Assembly: GCA_963761615.1 (NCBI GenBank)
Contig: CAVXGU010000003.1
Span: 2,542,001-2,606,000, forward strand
DNA from: CAVXGU01 sp963761615
GTDB taxonomy: Bacteria > Acidobacteriota > Vicinamibacteria > Vicinamibacterales > CAVVIG01
Length of the DNA: 64,000 nucleotides
Direction of reading: 5' to 3'
Both the position numbers and the translations under genes were made by a program. Numbering within the stretch: the first letter of the stretch is position 1; each line of letters starts with the position of its first letter. Under the pieces are notes generated by a model that was given only the letters and a program-made list of their open reading frames with translations, was not told the origin of the DNA and ran no database searches. Shown here in pieces: positions 7,905-17,112 of this stretch.

Positions 7905-8046
7905 CCCGAGCCTTGTGGCACGTTGCACTGCGTCTGTCAAGGAGCGGCTCGCAGGAAATACGACACAAGCTGGCAGGAATCACAAAGCCACGGAACCGAC
8001 GGAGAACACGAGGGCGACGCTCCTGAATTCCTGCCCTTCGTGTCCT

Positions 8047-9213
8047 TCACGGCTTCGTGGGTCCTGCGTGTGACGCGTCGCTCAGCGGCACGATCTGGAC
8101 GGAGGCGTCCGGCACGACTCGGAGGAACCGATCCAGCGTGGAGCCGTGCCAGGCGAGCTCCCACCGTGACCGCGCACTCTGCCCGAAGACCACGTGCGTG
8201 ACGCCTTCCCGCTGGGCGAACGCAATCAGCCCGTCCGCCGGCCGATCCGCCTTCACGCGCACAACGGTGGCACCGAGGGATTCCGCGAGCCTGATGTTCT
8301 GCTGCAGGGCCTCCGCGTCGCGAGGCGTAATGCGATCCGGCCGCTCGCGCGGGGTCTCCACGTAGACGGCGTACCATCTCGATCCAAGCCGGCGCGCGAT
8401 CCGAGCGCCAGTCCGGATGACCCGGAGCGCCTGGGCGTTCGAGCTCATGCACACCATCACGCGTTCCGGGATCAGCGCAGGCTCTAGGCCCTCACGCGCA
8501 CGGTCGCTCGCCGCCTTCTCGCCGACCTCGTCGGCCACGGCACGCAACGCGAGCTCCCGCAGCGTCGACAGGTCGCCCTTGCGGAGGAAGTTCGTCAAGG
8601 CCTGCTCCATCTTCTCGGGACGGTACACCTTCCCCTCGCTCACGCGCTCCCGTAGCTCGTCAACCGACACGTCGACGTCGACGACCTCGTCTGCCCGATC
8701 GAAGAACGTGTCCGGCACGGTCTCCCGGACGCGTACGCCGATCGCCGCGGCGACGGCGTCGTTCAAGGTCTCAAGGTGCTGAATGTTCACCGCCGTCATC
8801 ACGTGGATCCCGGCCGCGAGGATGTCGAGCACGTCTTCGTAGCGCTTGCCGCGCCGGCTGCCGAGGACGTTCGCGTGAGCCAGCTCGTCGACGACACAGA
8901 CCTGCGGCGCACGGGCGAGGATCGCCGCGACATCCATCTCTTCAGTCACGACGCCTCGGTAGACCACGTGTCGGCGAGGAATCACCTCGAGGCCCTCCAG
9001 CTGCGCCTCCGTGTCGCGGCGGCCGTAGGTCTCCACGTAACCGATCACGACGTCCAGTCCGCGTGCCTTCAGGGCGTGCGCCTCCTGCAGCATCTCGTAG
9101 GTCTTGCCGACACCCGGCGCGGCGCCGACGTAGATGCGCAGACGCGCGCGGTCGTGCTCCGCGATCCGCGCGAGCGGTGTGTACACCGTAGCTCGTGGGT
9201 CCGGCATCGTCAC
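8047..9213 (-). CDS. Stand-alone KdpD sensor module 1 (KdpD N-terminal domain + USP domain)
   Basis: Protein of 388 aa corresponding only to the cytoplasmic N-terminal half of KdpD. A KdpD domain (residues ~22-235) has a canonical Walker A GAAPGVGKTYEML and Walker-B-like VCVVDELAHAN. A universal-stress-protein-like domain (~250-375) begins at ERVMVCMSSNAQALRVIRTG. No membrane helices and no HisKA/HATPase are present. GTG 9213 overlaps the TGA of the upstream methyltransferase gene (GTGA), implying coupled translation. In KdpD this half senses or tunes the response to K+; here it is probably a separate input to the downstream kinase. Of the three paralogues it has the best-preserved nucleotide-binding motifs. 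Confidence 0.85.
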   Translation of the reverse strand: MTMPDPRATVYTPLARIAEHDRARLRIYVGAAPGVGKTYEMLQEAHALKARGLDVVIGYVETYGRRDTEAQLEGLEVIPRRHVVYRGVVTEEMDVAAILARAPQVCVVDELAHANVLGSRRGKRYEDVLDILAAGIHVMTAVNIQHLETLNDAVAAAIGVRVRETVPDTFFDRADEVVDVDVSVDELRERVSEGKVYRPEKMEQALTNFLRKGDLSTLRELALRAVADEVGEKAASDRAREGLEPALIPERVMVCMSSNAQALRVIRTGARIARRLGSRWYAVYVETPRERPDRITPRDAEALQQNIRLAESLGATVVRVKADRPADGLIAFAQREGVTHVVFGQSARSRWELAWHGSTLDRFLRVVPDASVQIVPLSDASHAGPTKP

Positions 9214-10017
9214 GGTCGGGGGACCCCTGCGGACGCAGCGGCGGGCTTCCGAAAGATGACAATGTGCTGACGGGGCAGCGCTTCGATGACTCGATCGAAC
9301 GCGAATCCCTCCGCCTGGATTTCCGTTCGCATGTCCGCCACGCTCATCCGGTGTGTATCAGCAATCGGAATGCGCGGATCCTCTTTGCGGGTACTCGACG
9401 AGGACGAGCTCCCCGGTGGTCTTCAAGGCTCGACGGATGCTCCGAAGCATCTCCTGTGGATGCTGGAACTCATGGTAGACGTCGACGAGCAACGCGAGAT
9501 CGAGGGCGTTCTCCGGAATCCTTACATCGGTCTCGGTTCCCTGGACGACTTCGACATTCGACAGGTGCTCACGCTGCGCCTTCTGCTCGATGATCCGGAG
9601 CAGATCGAGCTGAATATCGTTCGCGTACACCGTGCCTTTCGGACCCACCAGCGGAGCCAGGCGCGTCGTCATGTATCCGCTGCCGGCTCCCACGTCCGCA
9701 ACGACCATGCCCGGCCGAACGCCGATCAGTGTCAGGGCCTGCTCGGGAGCCTCCTCTTGCTCGCGGCTCGCGCGATCCATCCAGCTGGCATCGGTCGCAA
9801 TGCCAGCGATCTGTCGGCCGGTGAGTGGGTGAACAGGCGGCGCGGAGGGCGTTGTCGTGACGAAGTGAGTGCCCGCATAGAACGACGCCAAGCCCAGCAA
9901 GGCCAGAAGGACGTAGAAGCGCACCTGCCGACGTCGTGGACGCGCGCCGGGTCTCCCGGCTCGCCCGCCGGTCGAGCGTCCGGCACCAGACGACGGCATC
10001 TTGAACTCTCCCGCCAT
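9210..10017 (-). CDS. Membrane-anchored SAM-dependent methyltransferase (one frameshift)
   Basis: Class I methyltransferase with an N-terminal hydrophobic anchor (FYVLLALLGLASFYAG, residues ~34-50) and a Rossmann SAM site VVADVGAGSGYMTTRLAP. ANDIQ and LLVDVYHEFQHPQ follow. The frame breaks at about 9390: after GELVLVEY the correct continuation is in the next frame (RKEDPRIPIADTHRMSV, ending QHIVIFRKP and stop at 9210). The 808-nt span is one more than a multiple of three, so one extra base explains it; the reconstructed stop overlaps the next GTG start exactly, which supports a sequencing insertion. The substrate is unknown. Position between KdpD-like genes suggests, but does not show, a link to K+ sensing. 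Confidence 0.75.
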
Positions 10018-10063
10018 GCCACACCCCCGGGGTCCTGCGCACCCAGACGTGATCCGCCGCCCG

Positions 10064-11188
10064 TTAGGCGGTCGGATGCCGAACCGATCGATCCGCCACG
10101 ACCGTCACCTGCATGTCGCGAGCGAGGTTGACGAGGCGCTGGACGAACGCCGAAGCAAACCATGCGCGCAACGCGTTCGACCGTTCGCGCGTAACGAAGA
10201 TCTGTGTGACGCGATGGAGCCGCGCAAATGCGACGATCGTCTCGGCCACATCAGACCCTTCGAGAACCGTCGTGTCGACGCGAAGGCCGCGCGCGAAGTT
10301 CAGATGCCGTTCGAGCGTCTCGCGATCCTCGGACGTGAGGTCGTCAAGACTCGGCGACCTCGAGACGTACACGCCCAGACAATCCGCCCGGAGGTAGTCA
10401 GCCACCCGGCGTCCCCGCCGGATCAGCGCTGCGCTCGATGGGTCGAGCGTGATCACCAAGAGCAGGCGTTCGCCGGGTCCCTGCGATCCCACCCCACGAT
10501 CTGTCACGGCTTCGTATTCGTCATCCGGCAGGCGGCTCTCGATGGCGTACGCTGCCTGGCGCATCGCGAGCTCGCGAAGGGCGGCGAGCGTCGATTCCTT
10601 GAAGAAGTTCTCGAGTGCCGCGCGGACGCGCTCTGGCGCGTACACAACTCCTCGCTCCAGTCGATTGAGCAGAGCCCTCGGCGTCAGGTCGACCATCACG
10701 ACTTCGTCGGCTTGTTTCAGGACCCAATCGGGAATCGTTTCCCGCACGCGCACGCCGGTGCTAGTCCAAATCTGATCATTCAGGCTCTCGAGGTGCTGCA
10801 CGTTCATGGTGGTGAACACATCGATGCCCGCATCGAGCAGCACCTGTACGTCTTCCCATCGCTTGGGCCGAGCGGATCCCGGCACGTTCGTGTGAGGGAA
10901 CTCGTCGACCAGCGCGACCTGCGGGTGCCGACGAAGAACCGCCTCGGTATCCATCTCTTCCAATCTGGTGCCGCGGTACTCCATCGCCCTTCGCGGGACC
11001 GTCTCGAGGCCAGCGGTCAGGGCGATCGTTTCATTGCGCCCGTGCGCTTCAAAGTAGCCAATGACGACGTCCACCCCACGGCGTTGGAGTTCGTGCGCTT
11101 CCGTGAGCATCTGATATGTCTTCCCCACGCCCGCCGCGTACCCCAGAAACACCTTGAGACGCCCGCGCACCGGGAGTCCACCCGTCAC
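10064..11188 (-). CDS. Stand-alone KdpD sensor module 2
   Basis: Protein of 374 aa with the same architecture as module 1: KdpD domain then USP-like domain, with no membrane or kinase part. Walker A is GYAAGVGKTYQML (the usual Pro replaced by Ala) and the Walker-B-like motif is VALVDEFPHTNVPGSAR. The helical region MNVQHLESLNDQI and the PDWVLKQADEVVMVDLTP strand are typical of KdpD. The USP-like part begins near LLLVITLDPSSAALIRRG. Its start overlaps the stop of module 3 (ATGA type), and the methyltransferase gene follows after ~46 nt. It has diverged strongly from modules 1 and 3 and is not a recent duplicate. Confidence 0.85.
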   Translation of the reverse strand: MTGGLPVRGRLKVFLGYAAGVGKTYQMLTEAHELQRRGVDVVIGYFEAHGRNETIALTAGLETVPRRAMEYRGTRLEEMDTEAVLRRHPQVALVDEFPHTNVPGSARPKRWEDVQVLLDAGIDVFTTMNVQHLESLNDQIWTSTGVRVRETIPDWVLKQADEVVMVDLTPRALLNRLERGVVYAPERVRAALENFFKESTLAALRELAMRQAAYAIESRLPDDEYEAVTDRGVGSQGPGERLLLVITLDPSSAALIRRGRRVADYLRADCLGVYVSRSPSLDDLTSEDRETLERHLNFARGLRVDTTVLEGSDVAETIVAFARLHRVTQIFVTRERSNALRAWFASAFVQRLVNLARDMQVTVVADRSVRHPTA

Positions 11189-12243
11189 TGGGGAAACACC
11201 CGAAGATCGATCCCTTCGGCGTCACGAACCAGGCGATCCAGGGGCGTGCCTCCCATGCGGTTGCGCCACCCACGCCGAAGGTTGTGACCGACGAAGATCT
11301 GCGTGATTCCGCGGCTGCGGGCGTATTCCAGAATCGTGGTGACCGGATCCTTGCCCTCCAGCGTTTCCACGTGGGCCTGCTGGGCGTGCGCGAGCGTGAT
11401 ATTGCGGTCGAGCGCCAGCCGATCGTCGGCGGTGAGGCGGTCCTGCATGACGTAGATCGCGAAGAGATCGCCGTGAAAGCGGTCGGCATTCCGGCGACCG
11501 CTGGCGAGCATCTTGGCCGCGTTCGCCCGAGGCGTCATGCACACCAGGATGCGCTCCTGCGTCCCCCACGTCACCCGGACCCCGTGCAATCGCAGATACG
11601 CCTCGAGCTGCCGGTCGACCACGTCGGCCGTGAGAAGCAGCGCCCGCTGCCGAAGCAGCGAGAGCTGCCGCGCCTCCATGCCCGTTTCTGCGTCGGGGGG
11701 CGCGTCGACGACGACGACCTCGTCGGCTCGATCGATGAACGTCTGCGGGACCGTCTCTTCTCTCGTCGCTCCGAGCACGCGCTCGACAAATGGCTGCTGT
11801 TCGGCGATGTATTCGAGGTTGATCGACGTGACCACTGAAATCCCGCGGTCGAGCAGCTCCGCCACATCCTCGTAGCGATTCGCATGCCGACAGCCGGGAG
11901 GGTTGGCATAGGCGAGGCCGTCCACCAGACAGACCTGTGGCCGGCGTTCCAACACTGCGGCCAGGTCAATGACCGGGATGCCGCCGATGTCCTTCGTCGG
12001 AATGCACTCGATGTCCCGAACCAGGTCGCGAACGCCGGGAGCCGACTCGGGTTGCACGGCGATGACGATCACGTCCTCGCCGCGCTCGTGTCGCCGACGG
12101 CCTTCGTCGAACAGCTTGAAGGACTTTCCAACGCCAGAGGCATAACCGAGGAAGATCTTCAGTTGCCCGCGCCGCTCGGCGCGTTCAGCCGCCTCGATCT
12201 GCCGAAGGAAGGCCTCCGGATCCCGGTGGGGTTCAGGACTCAT
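11185..12243 (-). CDS. Stand-alone KdpD sensor module 3, degenerate Walker motifs
   Basis: Protein of 352 aa, first of three consecutive KdpD-like genes after kdpC. KdpD domain with GYASGVGKSFKLFDEG (Pro to Ser, Thr to Ser) and VCLVDGLAYANPPG, where the canonical Asp-Glu pair is Asp-Gly and the His of the LAHTN motif is Tyr. ATP handling may thus be altered or lost. The USP-like domain starts at ERILVCMTPRANAAKMLA and the protein ends there (DAEGIDLRVFPQ). It lies ~43 nt after kdpC and overlaps module 2. It may be a regulatory paralogue that pairs with modules 1 and 2 (inference). Confidence 0.85.
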   Translation of the reverse strand: MSPEPHRDPEAFLRQIEAAERAERRGQLKIFLGYASGVGKSFKLFDEGRRRHERGEDVIVIAVQPESAPGVRDLVRDIECIPTKDIGGIPVIDLAAVLERRPQVCLVDGLAYANPPGCRHANRYEDVAELLDRGISVVTSINLEYIAEQQPFVERVLGATREETVPQTFIDRADEVVVVDAPPDAETGMEARQLSLLRQRALLLTADVVDRQLEAYLRLHGVRVTWGTQERILVCMTPRANAAKMLASGRRNADRFHGDLFAIYVMQDRLTADDRLALDRNITLAHAQQAHVETLEGKDPVTTILEYARSRGITQIFVGHNLRRGWRNRMGGTPLDRLVRDAEGIDLRVFPQ

Positions 12244-12286
12244 GAGTGTGCGGTGTCGCGACCGAATGGTCGGATCGTGCCGAGCC

Positions 12287-13030
12287 TCACTGCTGAGGGA
12301 ATCGCTGGTCGAGCGCCATGTTGAGCTCCAGGACGTTCACGTGCGGCTCGCCAAGGATCCCAAGCGTGCGCCCTTCCGTGTGCTGCGCGACGAGGGCCTT
12401 GACCTGGGCCGCTGTTGCGCCCCGCGCCATCGCGACTCGAGCGGCCTGGATCTCCGCGTTGCGCGGGCTGATGTCCGGGTCCAGGCCCGACGCCGACGCG
12501 GTCACCGCATCGGCCGGAATTGCTTGCGTCGCGCGAATCACCAGGGGCGCACTCGCATCGTTGAACGCCTTGATCAGCTTCACGTCGTCCAGGTTGCCGT
12601 GCGCATCCTCGAAGCGGTCGAGTGGAACCGACGATTGGATCGGAATCCCGTTGTCGACGCAATAGTGCACGACGCGATCCTTGAGGCCGTCGAAATCGAC
12701 GACCTCTTGCTTCGTCTTCTCGTCGATCTTTGTCGTGCCGTTGATCAGCTTGGCGCTCGTTGGGCCGAGGTTCGTTCCACCGCTGGCCGTCGGGTCGTAC
12801 CCACTGCTCCCCGCCGCGGACGGGCGCGGATGGAAGTACTCGGGGCGGGTGAAGTTCTGCCCGAGCAGACGAGACCCCACCACTTGACCATTCGACAGGA
12901 TCAGGCTGCCGTTCGCCAGACTCGGGAACACGGCCTGCGCGATCGCCGTGACGATCGCCGGATACAGGAATCCCGTGATGGCCGTCATGGCCACCATCAT
13001 CAGACATCCGGTCTTCAATTCTTTAAGCAT
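12287..13030 (-). CDS. kdpC: K+-transporting ATPase subunit C
   Basis: Subunit C of the high-affinity K+ pump, needed for assembly with KdpA and KdpB and for ATP use. 247 aa from ATG 13030 (MLKELKTGCLMMV); most KdpC proteins are about 190-200 aa. The N-terminal TM helix (TGFLYPAIVTAIAQAVFP), FTRPEYFHPRPSA, the SGLDPDISP motif and the C-terminal VNVLELNMALD are all present. The extra length is a ~60-residue insertion between SAKLINGTTKI and the SGLDPDISP block, containing VVDFDGLKDRVVHYC. It follows kdpB by ~38 nt. Confidence 0.95.
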   Translation of the reverse strand: MLKELKTGCLMMVAMTAITGFLYPAIVTAIAQAVFPSLANGSLILSNGQVVGSRLLGQNFTRPEYFHPRPSAAGSSGYDPTASGGTNLGPTSAKLINGTTKIDEKTKQEVVDFDGLKDRVVHYCVDNGIPIQSSVPLDRFEDAHGNLDDVKLIKAFNDASAPLVIRATQAIPADAVTASASGLDPDISPRNAEIQAARVAMARGATAAQVKALVAQHTEGRTLGILGEPHVNVLELNMALDQRFPQQ

Positions 13031-13068
13031 CGTCCTGTCTCCAGGTTCCGGCCGACTGCGACGTCCGA

Positions 13069-15207
13069 TCAGGCAAGGTGCAGCAGTCCGAGCACCCGGT
13101 CGATGGCCCAGATGCATGGGAAGGGTGCGATCAGGCCGCCGACACCGTAGATCATGAGGTTCCGCCGCAGCATCTGCGCGGCGCTCCGCGGCCGATATTG
13201 GACACCCCGCAGAGCCAGCGGGACCAGCGCGACGATGATCAACGCGTTGAAGATCACCGCCGACAGAATGGCGCTCGCCGGGGTCCGCAAGTACATGATG
13301 TTCAGCGTGTTGAGCGCCGGATAGGTGGTCATGAACATCGCGGGAATGATCGCGAAGTACTTCGACACGTCGTTCATGATCGAGAACGTGGTCAGGGCGC
13401 CGCGCGTAATCAGCAATTGCTTCCCGATGGCGACCACTTCAATCAGCTTCGTCGGGTTACTGTCGAGGTCGACCATGTTCCCGGCTTCGCGCGCCGCGGT
13501 CGTGCCGGTATTCATCGCCAGGCCGACGTCCGCCTGCGCCAGCGCAGGCGCGTCGTTCGTGCCGTCTCCGGTCATGGCGATCATGCGCCCGCCGGCCTGC
13601 TCTCTCTTGATGTACTCGAGCTTGTCCTTGGGCGTCGCCTGCGCGAGGAAGTCGTCCACACCGGCCTCCGACGCAATCGCGGCGGCCGTCAGCGGGTTGT
13701 CGCCGGTCACCATGACGGAGCGGATGCCCATCGCGCGAAGCTGCGCGATGCGCTCCCGCATGCCCACCTTCACAATGTCCTTGAGATGGATGACACCTAG
13801 CAGGCGCGAGCCGTCGGCCACCGCGAGTGGGGTGCCGCCGGCGCGCGCGATTCGGTCGGAGATCTCGGTGATCTCGGGCGGAATTGTGCCGCCCTGCTGC
13901 CTCACGAAGGCGACAATGGCGTCGGTCGCGCCCTTTCTCAGCTGCCGGCCGTTGATGTCGACACCGCTCATCTTCGTGTACGCCGAGAACGGGATGAACG
14001 TCGCATGGTGCGCCGCCAGATCTCGTCCCCGCAACCCGTACCGTTCCTTGGCGAGCACGACGATCGAGCGTCCTTCCGGCGTTTCGTCGGCCAGGCTGGA
14101 GAGTTGGGCGGCGTCGGCCAGCTCACTGGCGCTCACGCCCGCTGCGGTGAGGAATTCGACGGCCTGCCGGCTGCCGAGCGTGATCGTTCCCGTCTTGTCG
14201 AGGAGCAGCGTGTTCACGTCGCCGGCGGCTTCGACCGCCTTGCCGCTCATGGCAAGCACGTTGTGCTGCATCACCCGATCCATGCCGGCGATGCCGATCG
14301 CCGACAGCAAGCCGCCGATGGTCGTCGGGATCAGGCAGACCAGCAGGGCCGTGTAGACCGCGACGCTCGGCGGCGCACCCGCACCGGCGGAATGCACGCT
14401 GTAGACGGCATACGGCACGAGCGTCACGACCGCGAAGAGGAAGATAATCGTCAGCCCGGCGATCAGGATGTTGAGCGCGATCTCGTTCGGAGTCTTCTGC
14501 CGCTCTGCGCCCTCGACGAGCGCGATCATCCGGTCAAGGAAAGTCTCACCGGGGTTCGACGTGATCGTAACGACGATCCGATCGGACAGCACGCGCGTTC
14601 CGCCCGTGACGGCACTCCGGTCGCCACCGGACTCGCGGATTACGGGCGCGCTCTCGCCGGTGATGACGGCTTCGTCCACGGTCGCCACGCCCTCGACGAC
14701 CTCGCCATCGCCCGGGATCGTGTCGCCGGCCTCACACACCACGACGTCGCCGGCACGCAGCTTGGACGACGAGACCTTCTCGATCTGCCCGCTCTCCGTC
14801 CGGCGGTTGGCAACGGTGTCCGTTCGTGTCTTGCGCAGCGATTCGGCCTGCGCCTTGCCGCGCGCCTCGGCCATCGCTTCGGCAAAGGTCGCGAACAGCA
14901 CCGTGAACCACAGCCACAGATCAATCTGGAATTCGAACCCCTTCGCCCCGACGCCGGTCACGATGTCGCGGATCAGGAACAGCAGCACTAGCGCCGCGCC
15001 GACTTCCACGACGAAGATGACGGGATTCTTCATCAGCGTCGCGGGATTCAGCTTGAGCACCGCGTCCCTCAGCGCACGGCGCAGAATGTCCGGATCGAAC
15101 AGGGGTCGGGCGCGCACGAGCGTCTTCGGGATCAGGCTGGTTTCGTCGCCAGACGACGAGGTCGGAGGAACGCGCGGAGGGACGGGCACACCAGTCGTTG
15201 CCACCAT
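13069..15207 (-). CDS. kdpB: K+-transporting P-type ATPase subunit B
   Basis: Catalytic subunit that hydrolyses ATP to drive K+ uptake through KdpA at the inner membrane. 712 aa, a normal KdpB length allowing for a Pro/Ser-rich ~25-residue N-terminal tail. The phosphorylation motif LLLDKTGTITLG is near residue 334; VITGESAPV (TGES actuator loop), MTGDGTNDAPALAQADVG (hinge) and NPTKLIEVV are intact. Membrane helices lie near residues 58-115, 245-300 and at the C-terminus. The stop of kdpA at 15211 is 3 nt from this start, as in other kdpFABC operons. Confidence 0.97.
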   Translation of the reverse strand: MVATTGVPVPPRVPPTSSSGDETSLIPKTLVRARPLFDPDILRRALRDAVLKLNPATLMKNPVIFVVEVGAALVLLFLIRDIVTGVGAKGFEFQIDLWLWFTVLFATFAEAMAEARGKAQAESLRKTRTDTVANRRTESGQIEKVSSSKLRAGDVVVCEAGDTIPGDGEVVEGVATVDEAVITGESAPVIRESGGDRSAVTGGTRVLSDRIVVTITSNPGETFLDRMIALVEGAERQKTPNEIALNILIAGLTIIFLFAVVTLVPYAVYSVHSAGAGAPPSVAVYTALLVCLIPTTIGGLLSAIGIAGMDRVMQHNVLAMSGKAVEAAGDVNTLLLDKTGTITLGSRQAVEFLTAAGVSASELADAAQLSSLADETPEGRSIVVLAKERYGLRGRDLAAHHATFIPFSAYTKMSGVDINGRQLRKGATDAIVAFVRQQGGTIPPEITEISDRIARAGGTPLAVADGSRLLGVIHLKDIVKVGMRERIAQLRAMGIRSVMVTGDNPLTAAAIASEAGVDDFLAQATPKDKLEYIKREQAGGRMIAMTGDGTNDAPALAQADVGLAMNTGTTAAREAGNMVDLDSNPTKLIEVVAIGKQLLITRGALTTFSIMNDVSKYFAIIPAMFMTTYPALNTLNIMYLRTPASAILSAVIFNALIIVALVPLALRGVQYRPRSAAQMLRRNLMIYGVGGLIAPFPCIWAIDRVLGLLHLA

Positions 15208-15210
15208 GAC

Positions 15211-17007
15211 TCAACTCCACACCGGGATGAGCAGCATCGTCGAGAAGAGCTTGCCCTGGTGCATGAGGAAGTGCTCCACAATCGGGCCGAGAGACAATGC
15301 CGGGAAGAACGTCAACGCACCGATGACAACCACGGTGGCGATGAGCAATCCCACGAACAGCAACCCGTGCGTGGGCAGCGTGCCGGCGGACGTCGGCACC
15401 ATCTTCTTGCGCGCCAGGCTGCCGGCGATCGCCAGCGCGGGGATCATGAACAGGAAGCGACCGAACAGCATGCACAGGGCGCCGGCGAGGTCGTACCATG
15501 GCGTGTTGACGGTGAGGCCGGCGAACGCGCTGCCATTGTTCTCGGTCTGACTCGAGAAGGCGTACAGAATCTCGCTCAGGCCGTGCGGTCCCGAGTTGTT
15601 GATGTTCGCGATGGCCGCACCAGCCGGGTTCCAATAACTGCCCTTGGCGAACGGGATGACGACACTCAGCCCGGCGAAGAAGAGGATGAAGAAGGAAGTC
15701 GCCAGCACCGCGAACAGCGCCATTTTCACCTCCTTCTGCTGGATCTTCTTGCCGAGGTACTCCGGCGTCCGGCCGACCATCAGGCCCGCGATAAAGACCC
15801 CGAGAATGGCGTACAGCAGCATCCCGTAGAGACCAGACCCCACGCCGCCGAAGATGACCTCGTCGGTCTGGATATTGAACAGCGGCACGAGGCCGCCTAG
15901 GGGCGTGTAGCTGTCATGCATGCTGTTGACGGCGCCGCAGCTCGCGTCCGTGGTCACCGTCGCGAAGAGCGCGGACGTGCCGATCCCGAACCGGGTTTCC
16001 TTTCCCTCCATGTTGCCGCCCGGTTGTGTCCCGGTCGCTGCGCTCTCGACGCCCAGTTGCGCGACGATGGGATTGCCGGCCTGCTCGGCCCAGTACGCAG
16101 CGGAGACGCCAACCAGGAACATCAGGCTCATAGCCCAGAAGAGAGCCCATCCCTGTCGCGTGTCCTTGACCATGTGGCCGAACGTGTAGGTCAGACCGGC
16201 GCCGAGGACGAAGATCAGGAGGATGTGGACCAGGTTAGTGAAGGGCGTCGGGCTCTCGAACGGATGGGCAGAGTTCGCGTTGAAGAACCCACCGCCGTTC
16301 GTGCCCAGTTGCTTGATGGCGACCTGCGACGCCACCGGACCTTGCGCGATCGTCTGCGTTGCGCCTTCGACAGTCTTCGCCACCGTGTACGGATGGAAGT
16401 TCTGAATCGAGCCCCTCGACACGAGCACGAGGGCGGCGACCAGGCAGATCGGCAGCAGCACATATAGCGTGCACCGGGTCACATCGACCCAGAAGTTGCC
16501 AATCGTGTCCGTGTCGTGCCGCGCAAACCCGCGGATGAGCGCGATGGCGACAACGATCCCGGCTGCAGCCGACACGAAGTTCTGGACGGCGAGTCCCGCC
16601 ATTTGCACGAAATAGCTCATCGTGGACTCGCCGCTGTACCACTGCCAGTTCGTGTTGGTCATGAAGCTCATGGCGGTGTTGAAGGCCTGGTCGGGACTCA
16701 CCTGGGCCGCGCCGAATCGCTGCGGATTGAGCGGGAGCAGCCCCTGCAGACGCATGAGCGCGTACGGAAACAGGAAGGCGAAGAGGCTGAACGCCAGGAG
16801 GGACGCCGCGTACGTCGTCCAGCGCTGCTCTTCGTCCTCCCGGATCCCGCACACCCGGTAGACGAGCCGTTCGGCGGGGCGCACCATCGGGTGCAGGAAC
16901 GTGCGCTCGCCGGCGAAGACGCGCGACATGAAGAGGCCGACCGGCTTCGTCAGAAGCAGGATCAGGCCGAAGAAGAAGACGATCTGCAGGATGCCTGTGC
17001 CGATCAT
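15211..17007 (-). CDS. kdpA: K+-transporting ATPase subunit A
   Basis: K+-channel-like subunit that binds and passes K+ in the KdpFABC pump. 598 aa from ATG 17007 (MIGTGILQIVFFFGLILL); the in-frame start 13 codons upstream would overlap kdpF. About ten TM helices are visible. The selectivity loops are recognisable: SFMTNTNWQWYSGE, then QLGTNGGGFFNANSAHPF, then NNSGPHGLSEILYAFSSQ with NNGSAF. It is immediately downstream of the 28-aa kdpF. Confidence 0.97.
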   Translation of the reverse strand: MIGTGILQIVFFFGLILLLTKPVGLFMSRVFAGERTFLHPMVRPAERLVYRVCGIREDEEQRWTTYAASLLAFSLFAFLFPYALMRLQGLLPLNPQRFGAAQVSPDQAFNTAMSFMTNTNWQWYSGESTMSYFVQMAGLAVQNFVSAAAGIVVAIALIRGFARHDTDTIGNFWVDVTRCTLYVLLPICLVAALVLVSRGSIQNFHPYTVAKTVEGATQTIAQGPVASQVAIKQLGTNGGGFFNANSAHPFESPTPFTNLVHILLIFVLGAGLTYTFGHMVKDTRQGWALFWAMSLMFLVGVSAAYWAEQAGNPIVAQLGVESAATGTQPGGNMEGKETRFGIGTSALFATVTTDASCGAVNSMHDSYTPLGGLVPLFNIQTDEVIFGGVGSGLYGMLLYAILGVFIAGLMVGRTPEYLGKKIQQKEVKMALFAVLATSFFILFFAGLSVVIPFAKGSYWNPAGAAIANINNSGPHGLSEILYAFSSQTENNGSAFAGLTVNTPWYDLAGALCMLFGRFLFMIPALAIAGSLARKKMVPTSAGTLPTHGLLFVGLLIATVVVIGALTFFPALSLGPIVEHFLMHQGKLFSTMLLIPVWS

Positions 17008-17015
17008 GACGCCCC

Positions 17016-17102
17016 TCAGAACTTCTCGGGCTGGAACATGGCCCACCCCAGGTAGACGAGCAACAGCACGGCCACGACGCCGGAAACGATGTAATCGAAC
17101 AT
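17016..17102 (-). CDS. kdpF: K+-transporting ATPase subunit F (28 aa)
   Basis: Very short single-helix subunit that stabilises the Kdp complex in the membrane. The translation begins MFDYIVSGVVAVLLL and ends GWAMFQPEKF. The C-terminal ...PEKF is the hallmark of KdpF. The AGGAGA Shine-Dalgarno lies 6 nt before the ATG. It sits 8 nt before the kdpA start, in the canonical F-A-B-C order. Confidence 0.93.
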   Translation of the reverse strand: MFDYIVSGVVAVLLLVYLGWAMFQPEKF

Positions 17103-17112
17103 GTCCGGTCTC

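Noticed and set aside
8047..12243. The three KdpD-like genes as fragments of one broken kdpD
   Set aside because: Each has its own full KdpD plus USP-like domain, its own start and coupling overlap; they are parallel paralogues, not pieces.
13078..17055. Long plus-strand open frames opposite kdpB and kdpA
   Set aside because: They are antisense to genes with complete functional motifs; composition (Arg/His/Pro-rich, no domains) is that of GC-driven shadow frames.
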